This document shows, in pieces, positions 34,830 to 43,206 of a stretch of 64,000 bases of DNA. The stretch is taken from the NCBI RefSeq assembly GCF_900129215.1, contig NZ_FQUQ01000001.1, positions 806,001 to 870,000 of the forward strand, written 5' to 3'. The notes beneath the pieces are model-generated. The model did no database searches. It was not told where the DNA came from and saw only the letters and a list, made by a program, of their open reading frames with translations. Both the position numbers and the translations under genes were made by a program. Position 1 is the stretch's first letter, and each line of letters starts with the position of its first letter. Origin of the DNA: Pedobacter caeni. GTDB lineage: Bacteria > Bacteroidota > Bacteroidia > Sphingobacteriales > Sphingobacteriaceae.

Positions 34830-35666
34830 ATGAATTTAAGCCAGTTATTACAGCATTTTAAGACAGAATTAAAAGATGTTTATGAGGAAGAGGAAGTTAA
34901 GTCCATTTTTTCTATCGTCACGGAACACCTGATACAGTTCAACAGAAGTAAACTAATGTTGAATTGGGATAAAGAACCTGAGCCTGCTCAGGAAGCTTCA
35001 TTTTTAGCAATTGCGACTGGCTTAAAAACACATCAACCCATTCAGTATCTTTTGGGAGAAGCTTTTTTTTATGGTTCCACGTTTAAAGTAAACGAATCTG
35101 TATTGATTCCCAGACCGGAAACAGAGGAGCTGGTAGACTGGATTCTGGAAAAGAAAGTGGAAGGCCAAACGGTCATTGACTTTGGCACAGGGAGTGGTTG
35201 CATCGCTATCAGCCTGAAAAAACACCTCAAAGATGCCAGTGTAACCGCAGTGGATATTTCTGAGGATGCCATCAGGACTGCTTCAGAAAACGCTTCACTG
35301 AATCATGCTGATGTCTGCTTTATTCATGCCGATATTTTAACCTTTCAGAGCAAGGAGAAATTCGATATCATCGTTAGCAATCCGCCCTATATTACCGGAG
35401 CGGAAATGGCAGAAATGCAGCAGAATGTACTGGCTCATGAGCCTCATCTTGCCTTGTTTGTTTCGGACGAAAGGCCGCTGCTGTTTTATGAAGCCATAGC
35501 GGATTTTGCCCTGAGCAACCTACAACCTGAAGGTACTTTGTTTTTCGAAATCAACGAATATTTATCTAAAGAAACCATTTCAATGTTAAAAGACAAATCA
35601 TTTAAAATCATTGAATTAAGAAAGGATATGCAGGGTAAAGACCGGATGATCTCTGCGAAGCTCTAA
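34830..35666 (+). CDS. prmC: Peptide chain release factor N5-glutamine methyltransferase
   Basis: A 278-residue SAM-dependent methyltransferase that methylates the GGQ glutamine of release factors. The N-terminal helical domain (1-90) is followed by the SAM loop DFGTGSGCIAISL and the catalytic SNPPYI motif. Length is normal. ATG 34830 was chosen over the in-frame TTG at 34821, because that TTG is the last part of the promoter element. The stop overlaps convergent xerD by 4 bp. Confidence 0.95.
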   Translation: MNLSQLLQHFKTELKDVYEEEEVKSIFSIVTEHLIQFNRSKLMLNWDKEPEPAQEASFLAIATGLKTHQPIQYLLGEAFFYGSTFKVNESVLIPRPETEELVDWILEKKVEGQTVIDFGTGSGCIAISLKKHLKDASVTAVDISEDAIRTASENASLNHADVCFIHADILTFQSKEKFDIIVSNPPYITGAEMAEMQQNVLAHEPHLALFVSDERPLLFYEAIADFALSNLQPEGTLFFEINEYLSKETISMLKDKSFKIIELRKDMQGKDRMISAKL

Positions 35667-36562
35667 CTTCTGGGATGAAACTCTTTTAATATTCCCTTTA
35701 GGTAGTCGCGATCCAGATGGGTGTAGATCTCAGTAGTGGTAATACTGGAATGCCCGAGCATTTCCTGGACCGCCCGAAGATCTGCACCGCCTTCAATCAA
35801 ATGAGTAGCAAATGAATGCCGGAAAGTATGTGGACTGATGCTTTTTTTCAATCCTGATTTTAAAGCAAGATCCTTGATCAGGGTAAAGACCGAAATCCTG
35901 GACAATCCTGTTCCCAAACGATTTAAAAAGATAAAATCTTCATATCCTTTTTTAACTGAAATATGAACCCTACTTTCCTGCAGATAGATGTTAATATACT
36001 TCAGGGCCGACTGTCCAATGGGCACAATTCTTTCTTTATTTCCCTTTCCAATAACTTTTATAAACTCTTGTTCTTCAAATACATTAGATATCCTCAGCGT
36101 AATTAACTCTGTAACCCGGAGGCCGCAACTGTAAAGTGCTTCAAGAATCGCTTTATTCCTCATCCCTTCAGGCTTAGAGGCATCAATTGCATTGATCAAT
36201 CCATTGATCTCTTCGATATTGAGCACATCAGGTAGCTTTCTGGCCAGTCTTGGAGTTTCCAGTAATGCAGAAGGATCTTCAGTGATCACCTGCTCCAGTA
36301 AGAGAAAACTAAAGAATGATTTTATGCCCGATACGACTCTTGCCTGGGTACTGGGCAACATTCCAAGCTCATTGATCCAGGAAATGAATAACTTTAGATC
36401 TTCCGGGCTAATCTCCTTTATATGAGGAAATTTATCAATAGATTCAAAGTACTGAAACAACTTCTGGACATCATTCAGATAGGCCTCAATAGAATTTACA
36501 GACAGGGAACGCTCCAGTTTCAGGTAGCTTTTAAAAGAAGATAAGTAAGGGTTATTAATCAC
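35663..36562 (-). CDS. xerD: Tyrosine recombinase XerD
   Basis: A 299-residue tyrosine recombinase. After the N-terminal SAM-like DNA-binding domain (1-100) the catalytic set is complete: Arg149 (SCGLRVTEL), Lys173 (GKGNKER), His245 and Arg248 (HTFRHS), His271 (LGHSS) and the nucleophile Tyr280 (EIYTH). It resolves chromosome dimers at dif with XerC or acts alone. No attachment site, integrase cargo or repeats are near, and its place beside aroQ and prmC fits a housekeeping gene, not an integrase. Confidence 0.92.
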   Translation of the reverse strand: MINNPYLSSFKSYLKLERSLSVNSIEAYLNDVQKLFQYFESIDKFPHIKEISPEDLKLFISWINELGMLPSTQARVVSGIKSFFSFLLLEQVITEDPSALLETPRLARKLPDVLNIEEINGLINAIDASKPEGMRNKAILEALYSCGLRVTELITLRISNVFEEQEFIKVIGKGNKERIVPIGQSALKYINIYLQESRVHISVKKGYEDFIFLNRLGTGLSRISVFTLIKDLALKSGLKKSISPHTFRHSFATHLIEGGADLRAVQEMLGHSSITTTEIYTHLDRDYLKGILKEFHPRS

Positions 36563-36593
36563 ACAAAAATTTTCTACTGTAACTTTTTAACTT

Positions 36594-36601
36594 TAAGTTT
36601 G
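36594..36601 (+). promoter_or_regulatory. TAAGTTTG element 5 nt before aroQ
   Basis: Exact TAnnTTTG match. Only 5 nt separate it from the ATG of aroQ at 36607, predicting a leaderless or nearly leaderless mRNA. Confidence 0.65.
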
Positions 36602-36606
36602 AGCTA

Positions 36607-37026
36607 ATGAAGATACAAATTATTAACGGCCCAAATTTAAACCTTTTAGGCATTCGTGAGCCGGGAATCTATGGAAGTTTAGGTTTTGACGAATATATCG
36701 AACAATTAAGAGCGATGTACAGCATTCTGGAAATTGATTATTTTCAGAGTAATGTGGAAGGAGAGCTGATCAATAAATTACATGAAGTAGGTTTTGAGTA
36801 CGATGGAATTGTGATCAATGCCGGAGGTTATACCCATACTTCGGTTGCACTTGCCGATGCCATCGCCGCCATCAACACCCCGGTGATCGAAGTCCATGTT
36901 TCCAATATTTATGCCAGGGAAGAATACAGACATGTATCCCTGACCGGTAAAAACTGCAAAGGGGTATTAACCGGATTTGGTCTGGATGGATACCGTTTAG
37001 CCATAGAAAGTCTGTTAAAAAGCTAA
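36607..37026 (+). CDS. aroQ: 3-dehydroquinate dehydratase, type II
   Basis: A 139-residue type II dehydroquinase of the shikimate pathway. Landmarks: NGPNLNLLGIREPGIYG with Arg17 and the catalytic Tyr22, INAGGYTHTSVA (about 70-81) and EVHVSN with His97. It forms dodecamers in the cytoplasm. Length is normal. The M28 peptidase gene follows 8 bp later, so both are probably on one mRNA though unrelated in function. Confidence 0.96.
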   Translation: MKIQIINGPNLNLLGIREPGIYGSLGFDEYIEQLRAMYSILEIDYFQSNVEGELINKLHEVGFEYDGIVINAGGYTHTSVALADAIAAINTPVIEVHVSNIYAREEYRHVSLTGKNCKGVLTGFGLDGYRLAIESLLKS

Positions 37027-37034
37027 AATCCCTT

Positions 37035-37997
37035 ATGAGAAAAATTTTTCTGTTTGCCTTATGCTCCGCCATAAGTGCAACTGCATTTGCGCAATCTGAC
37101 ATTACCGAAAAAGAACTTAAAGAACACCTCTGGTTTCTGGCATCACCAAAAATGAAGGGACGATTTCCCGGAACCTCAGAAAATAAAAAGGTAGTCAGCT
37201 ACCTCATTAAACAATTCAAAAAATCAGGTATTGAACCTTATCAGGATAGTTATGTTCAGGAATTCAATGCTAAATTAAGGGTTAAAAAGGGGGTTGCAGA
37301 TACCCCTTATGCGAAAACTCAAAATGTGATCGGATATATTGAAGGGGCCGACCCGCAATTAAAATCTGAATTCATTGTGATTGGTGCACATTATGACCAC
37401 CTGGGGATGGGAGGGGCCTCTTCCAAAAAACCGGATACCACTGCCATTCATTATGGAGCAGACGACAATGCGAGTGGGACCTCCGCATTGCTGGAGATTG
37501 CAGAGAAACTGGCAGCCAACAAAAGTAACCTAAAACGCAGTATCCTGATCATCGCATTTGGTGCCGAAGAACAAGGTCTGCTGGGTTCAAAATACTTCAC
37601 AGAACATCCCCTGGTTCCATTGTCACAAATCAAACTCATGATCAATATGGATATGGTGGGCAGAATGAATAGTGAAAAACACTTGTATATGGGTGGAGCC
37701 GCTACCTTTGACGGAGGGATGGAGTTGATGAAAAGTTTAGGCCCGGAGGTTGGCATCAACCCAATTGTTAACGCCTATGATGTTGGCGGATCAGATCATG
37801 TTTCCTTTTACAAAAAGAACATTTCTGTATTAGGCTTTCATACCGGAGGACATCCACAGTACCATACTCCTGAAGATGACAGACAACTGATTAATATTGC
37901 AGGTGAAAAGCTGGTTTGCGATTACATCTATAAAGCACTAATGAGTGTTGCCAACAGAAACGAAGCCATTTTATTCGTTCCTGAACAAAAAAAATAA
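37035..37997 (+). CDS. Secreted M28-family zinc aminopeptidase
   Basis: A 320-residue metallopeptidase with a signal peptide ending in AFAQ (about residue 20). The cocatalytic zinc ligands of family M28 are in place: His in IGAHYDHLG, Asp in HYGADDNASG, Glu-Glu in FGAEEQGLLGS, Asp in NMDMVGRMN and His in HPQYHTPEDD. It removes N-terminal residues from peptides in the periplasm or outside. Ends in a Lys-rich tail. Follows aroQ by 8 bp and is closed by a long-stem terminator. Confidence 0.93.
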   Translation: MRKIFLFALCSAISATAFAQSDITEKELKEHLWFLASPKMKGRFPGTSENKKVVSYLIKQFKKSGIEPYQDSYVQEFNAKLRVKKGVADTPYAKTQNVIGYIEGADPQLKSEFIVIGAHYDHLGMGGASSKKPDTTAIHYGADDNASGTSALLEIAEKLAANKSNLKRSILIIAFGAEEQGLLGSKYFTEHPLVPLSQIKLMINMDMVGRMNSEKHLYMGGAATFDGGMELMKSLGPEVGINPIVNAYDVGGSDHVSFYKKNISVLGFHTGGHPQYHTPEDDRQLINIAGEKLVCDYIYKALMSVANRNEAILFVPEQKK

Positions 37998-38005
37998 TGG
38001 TTTCC

Positions 38006-38056
38006 AATAGTTAAATGGCCTATGTTTAATCATAAACAGAGGCCATTTAACTATTT
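38006..38056 (+). terminator. Long-stem hairpin after the M28 gene
   Basis: Left arm AATAGTTAAATGGCCT and right arm AGGCCATTTAACTATT pair over 16 bp, and the inside (TGTTTA/TAAACA) extends the stem. It lies 9 bp past the stop. The T-run is weak, so it may also act in 3'-end stability. Confidence 0.7.
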
Positions 38057-38153
38057 AATCAAACTGAAACCAATAATAAAGTAGAGACTCCTGAACATAC
38101 CACTATCTTTTCTGATCAATCAGCAATTCGGTGATCAACAGGATAAGCACTGT

Positions 38154-39173
38154 CTAGATTCCTAATCCGCTAAAGAACCTGATCTTCTTTATAAAATAAG
38201 CATATACAATACTCGAAGAATAATGTCCGGTATGTTCCTGGTAAGGGAGCTGCCGGCTGGTTCTTTTCTTCCCATTTGCTGAGAAATATTTGAAGAAGTG
38301 AAAATGAGCTTTACTCACTGCCATTGCAAAATCCACCTTTCCCTGAACCAGGAAGTGAACCAAGGCCACAAAATCAATAAAGAAACGAACGAAAATCCTG
38401 AAATAAGCATCCTTCAAAGGAAGGTTCTTTTGCATAATAATCAGGTTGTTTCGAAAATTCAGATAGGTTTTATAAGGGTTGTTTGCATTTAAGGTGCCAC
38501 CTCCAACATGGTAAACTTCTGCATCCGGACAATACATGATTTTATATCCGAGATTCTTCAGACGCCAGCAAAGATCTATTTCTTCCATATGTGCAAAGAA
38601 GTCGGGATCGAGTCCGCCAACCTCTTTCCAGCATTTGCTTTTGATAAACAGGGCGGCACCACTTGCCCAGAAGATTTCTTTGGTATCGTTGTATTGGCCC
38701 TGGTCGTCCTCAACGGTATCAAACAGACGACCCCTGCAAAACGGAAAGCAATGCAGGTCCAGGTAACCACCTGCTGCGCCTGCATATTCAAACTTGGATT
38801 TATCCTTTTGCCATTTAATTTTAGGCTGGGCAGCGGCAATCAGATCATCTTTTTCCATCATTGAAATCACTGGTTGAATCCAGTTTACCGGCACCTCAAC
38901 ATCCGAGTTCAGTAATACATAATAATCGGCCTCCACCTGCTCCAACAGCTTACGATAGCCTTCCGCAAAACCATAGTTCCTATCATTTTCTATCACGCGA
39001 ATACCTGGGTAACTGGCCTTTACAAAGGCTACGGAATCGTCTGTAGAGGCATTATCACCTACTACAATTTGTAAATTCGGGTATTCCGATAGAATTACAC
39101 CGGGTAAAAATTTTTCCAGCAGAACCTTCCCATTCCAATTCAAAATCACTACTGCTACACTTGCCTCTGTCAT
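38154..39173 (-). CDS. Family 2 glycosyltransferase
   Basis: A 339-residue GT-A fold enzyme: VAVVILNWNG (nucleotide-binding start), DNASTDDS, the DxD-like NSDVEVP, and the acceptor-side HMEEIDLCWRLKNLGYKI motif with the usual ED-type acidic pair. Similar proteins are called rhamnosyltransferases, but the sugar cannot be read from sequence. The start is ATG 39173, which shares one base with the stop of the acyltransferase gene (TAATG); a longer frame from 39215 would overlap that gene by 43 bp and lacks support. The pair probably works on one surface lipid. Confidence 0.9.
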   Translation of the reverse strand: MTEASVAVVILNWNGKVLLEKFLPGVILSEYPNLQIVVGDNASTDDSVAFVKASYPGIRVIENDRNYGFAEGYRKLLEQVEADYYVLLNSDVEVPVNWIQPVISMMEKDDLIAAAQPKIKWQKDKSKFEYAGAAGGYLDLHCFPFCRGRLFDTVEDDQGQYNDTKEIFWASGAALFIKSKCWKEVGGLDPDFFAHMEEIDLCWRLKNLGYKIMYCPDAEVYHVGGGTLNANNPYKTYLNFRNNLIIMQKNLPLKDAYFRIFVRFFIDFVALVHFLVQGKVDFAMAVSKAHFHFFKYFSANGKKRTSRQLPYQEHTGHYSSSIVYAYFIKKIRFFSGLGI

Positions 39174-40051
39174 TATGCGTATTCTCGTTTGTTTTTCCAT
39201 CGCCTGTGGCTCCAAAGCCAGTATGACGGTTCTTCTTTAATAATATCTTCTAAAAATTCGAAATGTGTATTCGTGATTTCATGCTTTTCCGTCTCATCCG
39301 GTTTCGGGCAAATAGGCACACAATCTACTTCATAATATCCTCTTTTTATAAACTTAAGCTTAAAATAAAAGATCGGCCTGTTGGTTTGCATAGCAATCTT
39401 TTCCAGTCCCAATAATGCTGCAGTATCCTGATTTAAAAAGTCTATCCAGTAGTGGGATTCTCCACGGACCGGGCTCTGGTCACTGGCAAAACAAAACATA
39501 CTGGGCTTGTTCTTGGCAGATGTTAACATCCTTAATGTCTGCCTCATAGGTACACCAACATTCCCGTACCGGCTTCTTATCTTCAGAAACCATTCGTCGA
39601 AAACAGAATTATTGAGGGGCTTATAAATGACATAGGCCTTTTCCGAAAGGTTTAAACCCAAGGCCATCATTCCCCATTCCCAATTGCCATAGTGTCCGGT
39701 ACAGGCCAATACACTTTCTCCTTTTTGGAAATGCTGCTCTATCAGGTCCAGATTGGTAAACTTAACCCGTTTTTTGATTTCCTTTTCTGAAATAGAAGAC
39801 ATCTTGATGATCTCGAAAGTGAGGTCTGAAAGATATCTGTAAAACTCCCTTTCAATCACCATGATTTCTTCAATTGATTTTTCAGGAAAGGAATTCAGGA
39901 GGTTTTCCCGTACAACCTGTTTTCTGTAGCCAATCAGATAATAGAGCATATAGAAGCACGTAGCTGATATGAAATACAACAGCTGAGTGGGAAGAAGAGA
40001 TAAAAAGCTTAAAAAAACTACTCCTATATGAGAAAAGCTTTTTTTTATCAT
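39173..40051 (-). CDS. LpxL/HtrB-like lysophospholipid or lipid A acyltransferase
   Basis: A 292-residue membrane acyltransferase of the LPLAT family (LpxL-LpxM-LpxP type). N-terminal hydrophobic helix (about 10-38), then the catalytic HxxxxE box in TGHYGNWEWG and the second block FASDQSPVRGESHYW, finishing with the YWLWSHRRWKNK motif typical of LpxL. It transfers an acyl chain to lipid A or a related glycolipid. Translationally coupled (TAATG) to the glycosyltransferase downstream. Confidence 0.92.
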   Translation of the reverse strand: MIKKSFSHIGVVFLSFLSLLPTQLLYFISATCFYMLYYLIGYRKQVVRENLLNSFPEKSIEEIMVIEREFYRYLSDLTFEIIKMSSISEKEIKKRVKFTNLDLIEQHFQKGESVLACTGHYGNWEWGMMALGLNLSEKAYVIYKPLNNSVFDEWFLKIRSRYGNVGVPMRQTLRMLTSAKNKPSMFCFASDQSPVRGESHYWIDFLNQDTAALLGLEKIAMQTNRPIFYFKLKFIKRGYYEVDCVPICPKPDETEKHEITNTHFEFLEDIIKEEPSYWLWSHRRWKNKREYA

Positions 40052-40072
40052 TATTTTGGCGGATTAAGAATG

Positions 40073-40080
40073 CAAACATA
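40073..40080 (-). promoter_or_regulatory. TATGTTTG element of the acyltransferase gene
   Basis: Plus-strand CAAACATA gives an exact minus-strand TAnnTTTG element 21 nt before the ATG at 40051. It overlaps the leader of the divergent wbqC-like gene. Confidence 0.5.
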
Positions 40081-40089
40081 AATTATCAG

Positions 40090-40692
40090 ATGCAAAGTTT
40101 AGCTATATTTCCCCTTTTTTATCTTCCACCAATCAGCTATTTCAAAGAATTAAAACGTTTTGGTAACGAATTTCTGTTGGAAAAAGAGGAACATTTTCCG
40201 AAACAGACTTTCAGGAACAGGGCGACAATTTATTCCCCTAATGGCAGCCTGGACCTGATTGTTCCGGTCATCAGGGGATCAAAAATACATACCAAGATTA
40301 AAGATGTAAGAATCAGCAATGATTTTAACTGGCAAAGGCTCCACTGGAAAAGCCTGGAAAGCTGCTACCGCAATTCGGCCTATTTTGAATACTATGAAGA
40401 TGAATTTGCCAGATTTTACCACCAGAAATATGAATTCCTTTTCGACTACAACCTGGAGGTTGTACAATGGTTGTTTAAGCAGTTAAAAACAACAACCAGC
40501 TTTGAAGTGACCACTGAATACCATGAAATCCCTGAAGAACTGGATTTCCGTGGCAGAACATTATTCAAAAAACCAGAAGGGGAGTTCAAACCTTACTTCC
40601 AGGTCTTTGATGACAGGGAGGGTTTTAAACCAAACTTAAGTATTGTGGACCTGTTGTTTAATCAGGGCCCGCAATCCAAAACATATATATAA
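40090..40692 (+). CDS. WbqC-like family protein
   Basis: A 200-residue protein of the WbqC family. Marks: FPLFYLPPISYFKEL at the start, KQTFRNRATIYSPNGSLDLIVPV (about 37-60) and IKDVRISNDFNWQRLHWKSLESCYRNSAYFEYY (a dense conserved block). WbqC proteins are found in O-antigen loci of Gram-negative bacteria; biochemical function is not established. The position next to the acyl- and glycosyltransferase pair fits an envelope role. First in a plus-strand unit with corA (3-bp gap). Confidence 0.9.
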   Translation: MQSLAIFPLFYLPPISYFKELKRFGNEFLLEKEEHFPKQTFRNRATIYSPNGSLDLIVPVIRGSKIHTKIKDVRISNDFNWQRLHWKSLESCYRNSAYFEYYEDEFARFYHQKYEFLFDYNLEVVQWLFKQLKTTTSFEVTTEYHEIPEELDFRGRTLFKKPEGEFKPYFQVFDDREGFKPNLSIVDLLFNQGPQSKTYI

Positions 40693-40695
40693 GGT

Positions 40696-41814
40696 ATGGC
40701 TAAAGCTCCAAAGCATAAGAAAAAGCGTCAGCATTACGCGTTGCCACATGCCGGATCCAGTCCGGGGATGATCTATATTGATGAAAAGGCCCTGAAACCT
40801 GTCATCAATCTTTATCAGTACAACGCTGAAAGCTATAAAGTTCAGGAGCTAAATGACATTAGTAACCTCAAACATATCCTCTCCGACAAAACACATACCT
40901 TTTGGGTGGAGATTAAAGGATTTAAGTCACTGACTTTATTTGAGACCTTAACCAAAGACTTTGGAGTCAGTAAATTGAATCTGGAAGACATCACCAGGAC
41001 TTATCAAAGGCCAAAACAAGAGGAGTATGATGATTACGTCTTTGCCGTTAGCCGCATGCTCCAGCTGGATGAAAATCAAAACCTGGACAACCAGCAATAT
41101 TCTTTCCTGCTAACCGATAATGCGCTGATTACTTTTCAGGAACGTTATGAGGATTGTATGGAACCGGTGCGTTCCCGTTTAAGAATAGGGAAGGGCAACA
41201 TCAGAACCGGAGGCAGCAGCTATTTGATGTATGTACTGATGGACATCATCATCGATACTTATTTTGAAATTCTCGGAGCTTGGGGCGATGAGCTGGATAA
41301 CATCGAAGACCGCCTATTTGACAAACCCGATAAGACGGTGATGTTTGATACCCAGCTGATCAAAAGAAACCTGATCAACATCAGAAGGGTGGCCTGGCCG
41401 GAGCGTGACAAGCTGAATGACATCCTCAGGAGCGATACCCATTTGATCCCGGACCATACCAAAATGTATATCCGGGACGCTTATGATCACTGTATCCAGA
41501 TCATTGACATTGTGGAATCTCTAAAGGAGATTTCTGCGAGTAATATAGACATGTATCTTTCCATCATCAGCAACAGGATGAATGAGATCATGAAAGTACT
41601 GACCATTATTTCTTCCATCTTTATTCCGCTTACTTTTATTGCGGGGATTTATGGAATGAACTTTGCAAGTACTGATCCTGTAACCGGTAAATTACTGCCA
41701 CAGAACATGCCAGAACTCTATCAGGAGCATGGCTATCTGTATACGATGATCGTAATGGCCGCAATTGCTGTCGTACAAGTCATATATTTCTGGCGTAAGG
41801 GATGGTTTAAATAA
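40696..41814 (+). CDS. corA: Magnesium/cobalt transporter CorA
   Basis: A 372-residue CorA channel. Long N-terminal alpha/beta cytoplasmic domain, a long helix (ISASNIDMYLSIISNRMNEIMKVL) leading into TM1 with the selectivity motif YGMNF, and TM2 near the C-terminus (LYTMIVMAAIAVVQVIYF) ending in a basic KGWFK tail. It carries Mg2+ into the cell. It lies 3 bp after the WbqC-like gene and 27 bp before mgtE, a second Mg2+ channel of unrelated fold. Confidence 0.95.
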   Translation: MAKAPKHKKKRQHYALPHAGSSPGMIYIDEKALKPVINLYQYNAESYKVQELNDISNLKHILSDKTHTFWVEIKGFKSLTLFETLTKDFGVSKLNLEDITRTYQRPKQEEYDDYVFAVSRMLQLDENQNLDNQQYSFLLTDNALITFQERYEDCMEPVRSRLRIGKGNIRTGGSSYLMYVLMDIIIDTYFEILGAWGDELDNIEDRLFDKPDKTVMFDTQLIKRNLINIRRVAWPERDKLNDILRSDTHLIPDHTKMYIRDAYDHCIQIIDIVESLKEISASNIDMYLSIISNRMNEIMKVLTIISSIFIPLTFIAGIYGMNFASTDPVTGKLLPQNMPELYQEHGYLYTMIVMAAIAVVQVIYFWRKGWFK

Positions 41815-41826
41815 GTGTGATTATTG

Positions 41827-41834
41827 TAACTTTG
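41827..41834 (+). promoter_or_regulatory. TAACTTTG element 7 nt before mgtE
   Basis: Exact TAnnTTTG match in the 27-bp corA-mgtE gap. It suggests that mgtE can be transcribed independently with a leaderless or nearly leaderless mRNA. Confidence 0.6.
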
Positions 41835-41841
41835 GCTACGC

Positions 41842-43191
41842 ATGCAATCTTTCGACCTGGACAAAACAGACGTATCTAAACTCAAGAACGCCTTAAATGG
41901 TGATGATGAACAACTTAAAGTTATTCTTGAGGAATACCATGCCTCAGAAATAGCCATTCTCTTTGAAAGCATCACTAAGGAAGACCGGCAAAGGATCATC
42001 AACTTATTATCTGTTGAAATCGCTTCTGAGGTCATCTCGGAGATGCATGAAGAATCCCATCCTGAGGAACTGCTACTCCAGCTTCATCCCGACAAACGTA
42101 CAGAGATCGTTGAAGAACTGGATTATGATGATGCAACAGACATCATTTCCCAGCTGGAAGAACACGAGCAAAAGGAAATCTTAGAAGATTTAAGTGAAGA
42201 CGATGCTTCCAGTATCCGGAACCTGTTAAGCTACCACGAAAAAACTGCGGGTGGTTTGATGAATACGGAGTTCATCCGGGTAAACCTGAACCTCACTAAA
42301 AAAGATGCCATCGATGAGATCATTCGACAGAGTGAAGAGATCGAAGAATTTTATACCATATTCGTCATTGATGACGACAATGTGTTTCAGGGAATTGTTT
42401 CCTTAAAAGACATCATCAAGGCAAAAGGCAATGTACACATCACCGAGCTGGTGAAAGCAGAAGTAGCCTGGGTAAGCCCGGATACCGATCAGGAGGAAGT
42501 AGCCAGATTGATTTCCCAATACAATATCACCAGTATTCCTGTAGTAGACAACGACATGAAATTACTCGGAAGGGTAACCTTTGATGATGTGATTGACGTT
42601 TTGGAAGATGAAAACACAGAGGATATCTTAAAGATATCCGGGGTCTCGGAAGATGAGGAATTGAGTGGTAACTGGGTGGAAGCGGTAAAATCCCGTTTGC
42701 CATGGCTGATCCTTAACCTGGGTACGGCATTTCTGGCCTCTGCGGTGGTCCGCCATTTCGGTTCTACCATTGAAAAGATTGCTGTCCTTTCTGCTTATAT
42801 GACCATCATCGCAGGGATGGGTGGAAATGCAGCCACACAAGCATTGGCCGTTACGGTAAGAAGGATTTCCCTATATGACCTGACCGACAACCAGGCTTAC
42901 CGCACAGTGCTGAAAGAATTCACCGTAGGGCTGATCAATGGAGCAGTTACCGGATTAATTGTATTTCTTTTTGCCATATTTTTTGACAGCAATCCATTGC
43001 TTGGAGTTGTTATCTTCCTGGCTATGACGGGTAATCTGCTCATAGCAGGAGTAACCGGAGCAGGCATTCCCTTGATATTAAAAAGGGTAGGAATTGATCC
43101 GGCCATTGCTTCTTCAATAATTATTACAACATTTACAGATGTTTTCGGATTTTTGCTGCTGCTGGGATTAGCAAGCAAGCTATTACTTTAA
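41842..43191 (+). CDS. mgtE: Magnesium transporter MgtE
   Basis: A 449-residue MgtE channel. Domains in order: superhelical N domain (about 1-130, with HPDKRTEIVEELDYDDATDIISQL), two CBS domains (about 135-255; MNTEFIRVNLNLTKKDA and ITSIPVVDNDMKLLGRVTFDDVIDVL), a plug helix and five membrane helices with AYMTIIAGMGGNAATQALAV and the late FTDVFGFLLLLGLA, which hold the pore acids. CBS and N domains sense cytoplasmic Mg2+ and close the channel. It has its own promoter element in the 27-bp gap after corA. Confidence 0.95.
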   Translation: MQSFDLDKTDVSKLKNALNGDDEQLKVILEEYHASEIAILFESITKEDRQRIINLLSVEIASEVISEMHEESHPEELLLQLHPDKRTEIVEELDYDDATDIISQLEEHEQKEILEDLSEDDASSIRNLLSYHEKTAGGLMNTEFIRVNLNLTKKDAIDEIIRQSEEIEEFYTIFVIDDDNVFQGIVSLKDIIKAKGNVHITELVKAEVAWVSPDTDQEEVARLISQYNITSIPVVDNDMKLLGRVTFDDVIDVLEDENTEDILKISGVSEDEELSGNWVEAVKSRLPWLILNLGTAFLASAVVRHFGSTIEKIAVLSAYMTIIAGMGGNAATQALAVTVRRISLYDLTDNQAYRTVLKEFTVGLINGAVTGLIVFLFAIFFDSNPLLGVVIFLAMTGNLLIAGVTGAGIPLILKRVGIDPAIASSIIITTFTDVFGFLLLLGLASKLLL

Positions 43192-43206
43192 TTTTTTACA
43201 ATATAT

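Noticed and set aside
35663..36562. xerD as a sign of a mobile element
   Set aside because: It has housekeeping neighbours on both sides, no att-like repeats and no cargo; it fits the chromosomal XerD.
39174..39215. Longer start of the glycosyltransferase
   Set aside because: It would overlap the acyltransferase gene by 43 bp; ATG 39173 gives the typical TAATG junction and a normal GT2 N-terminus.
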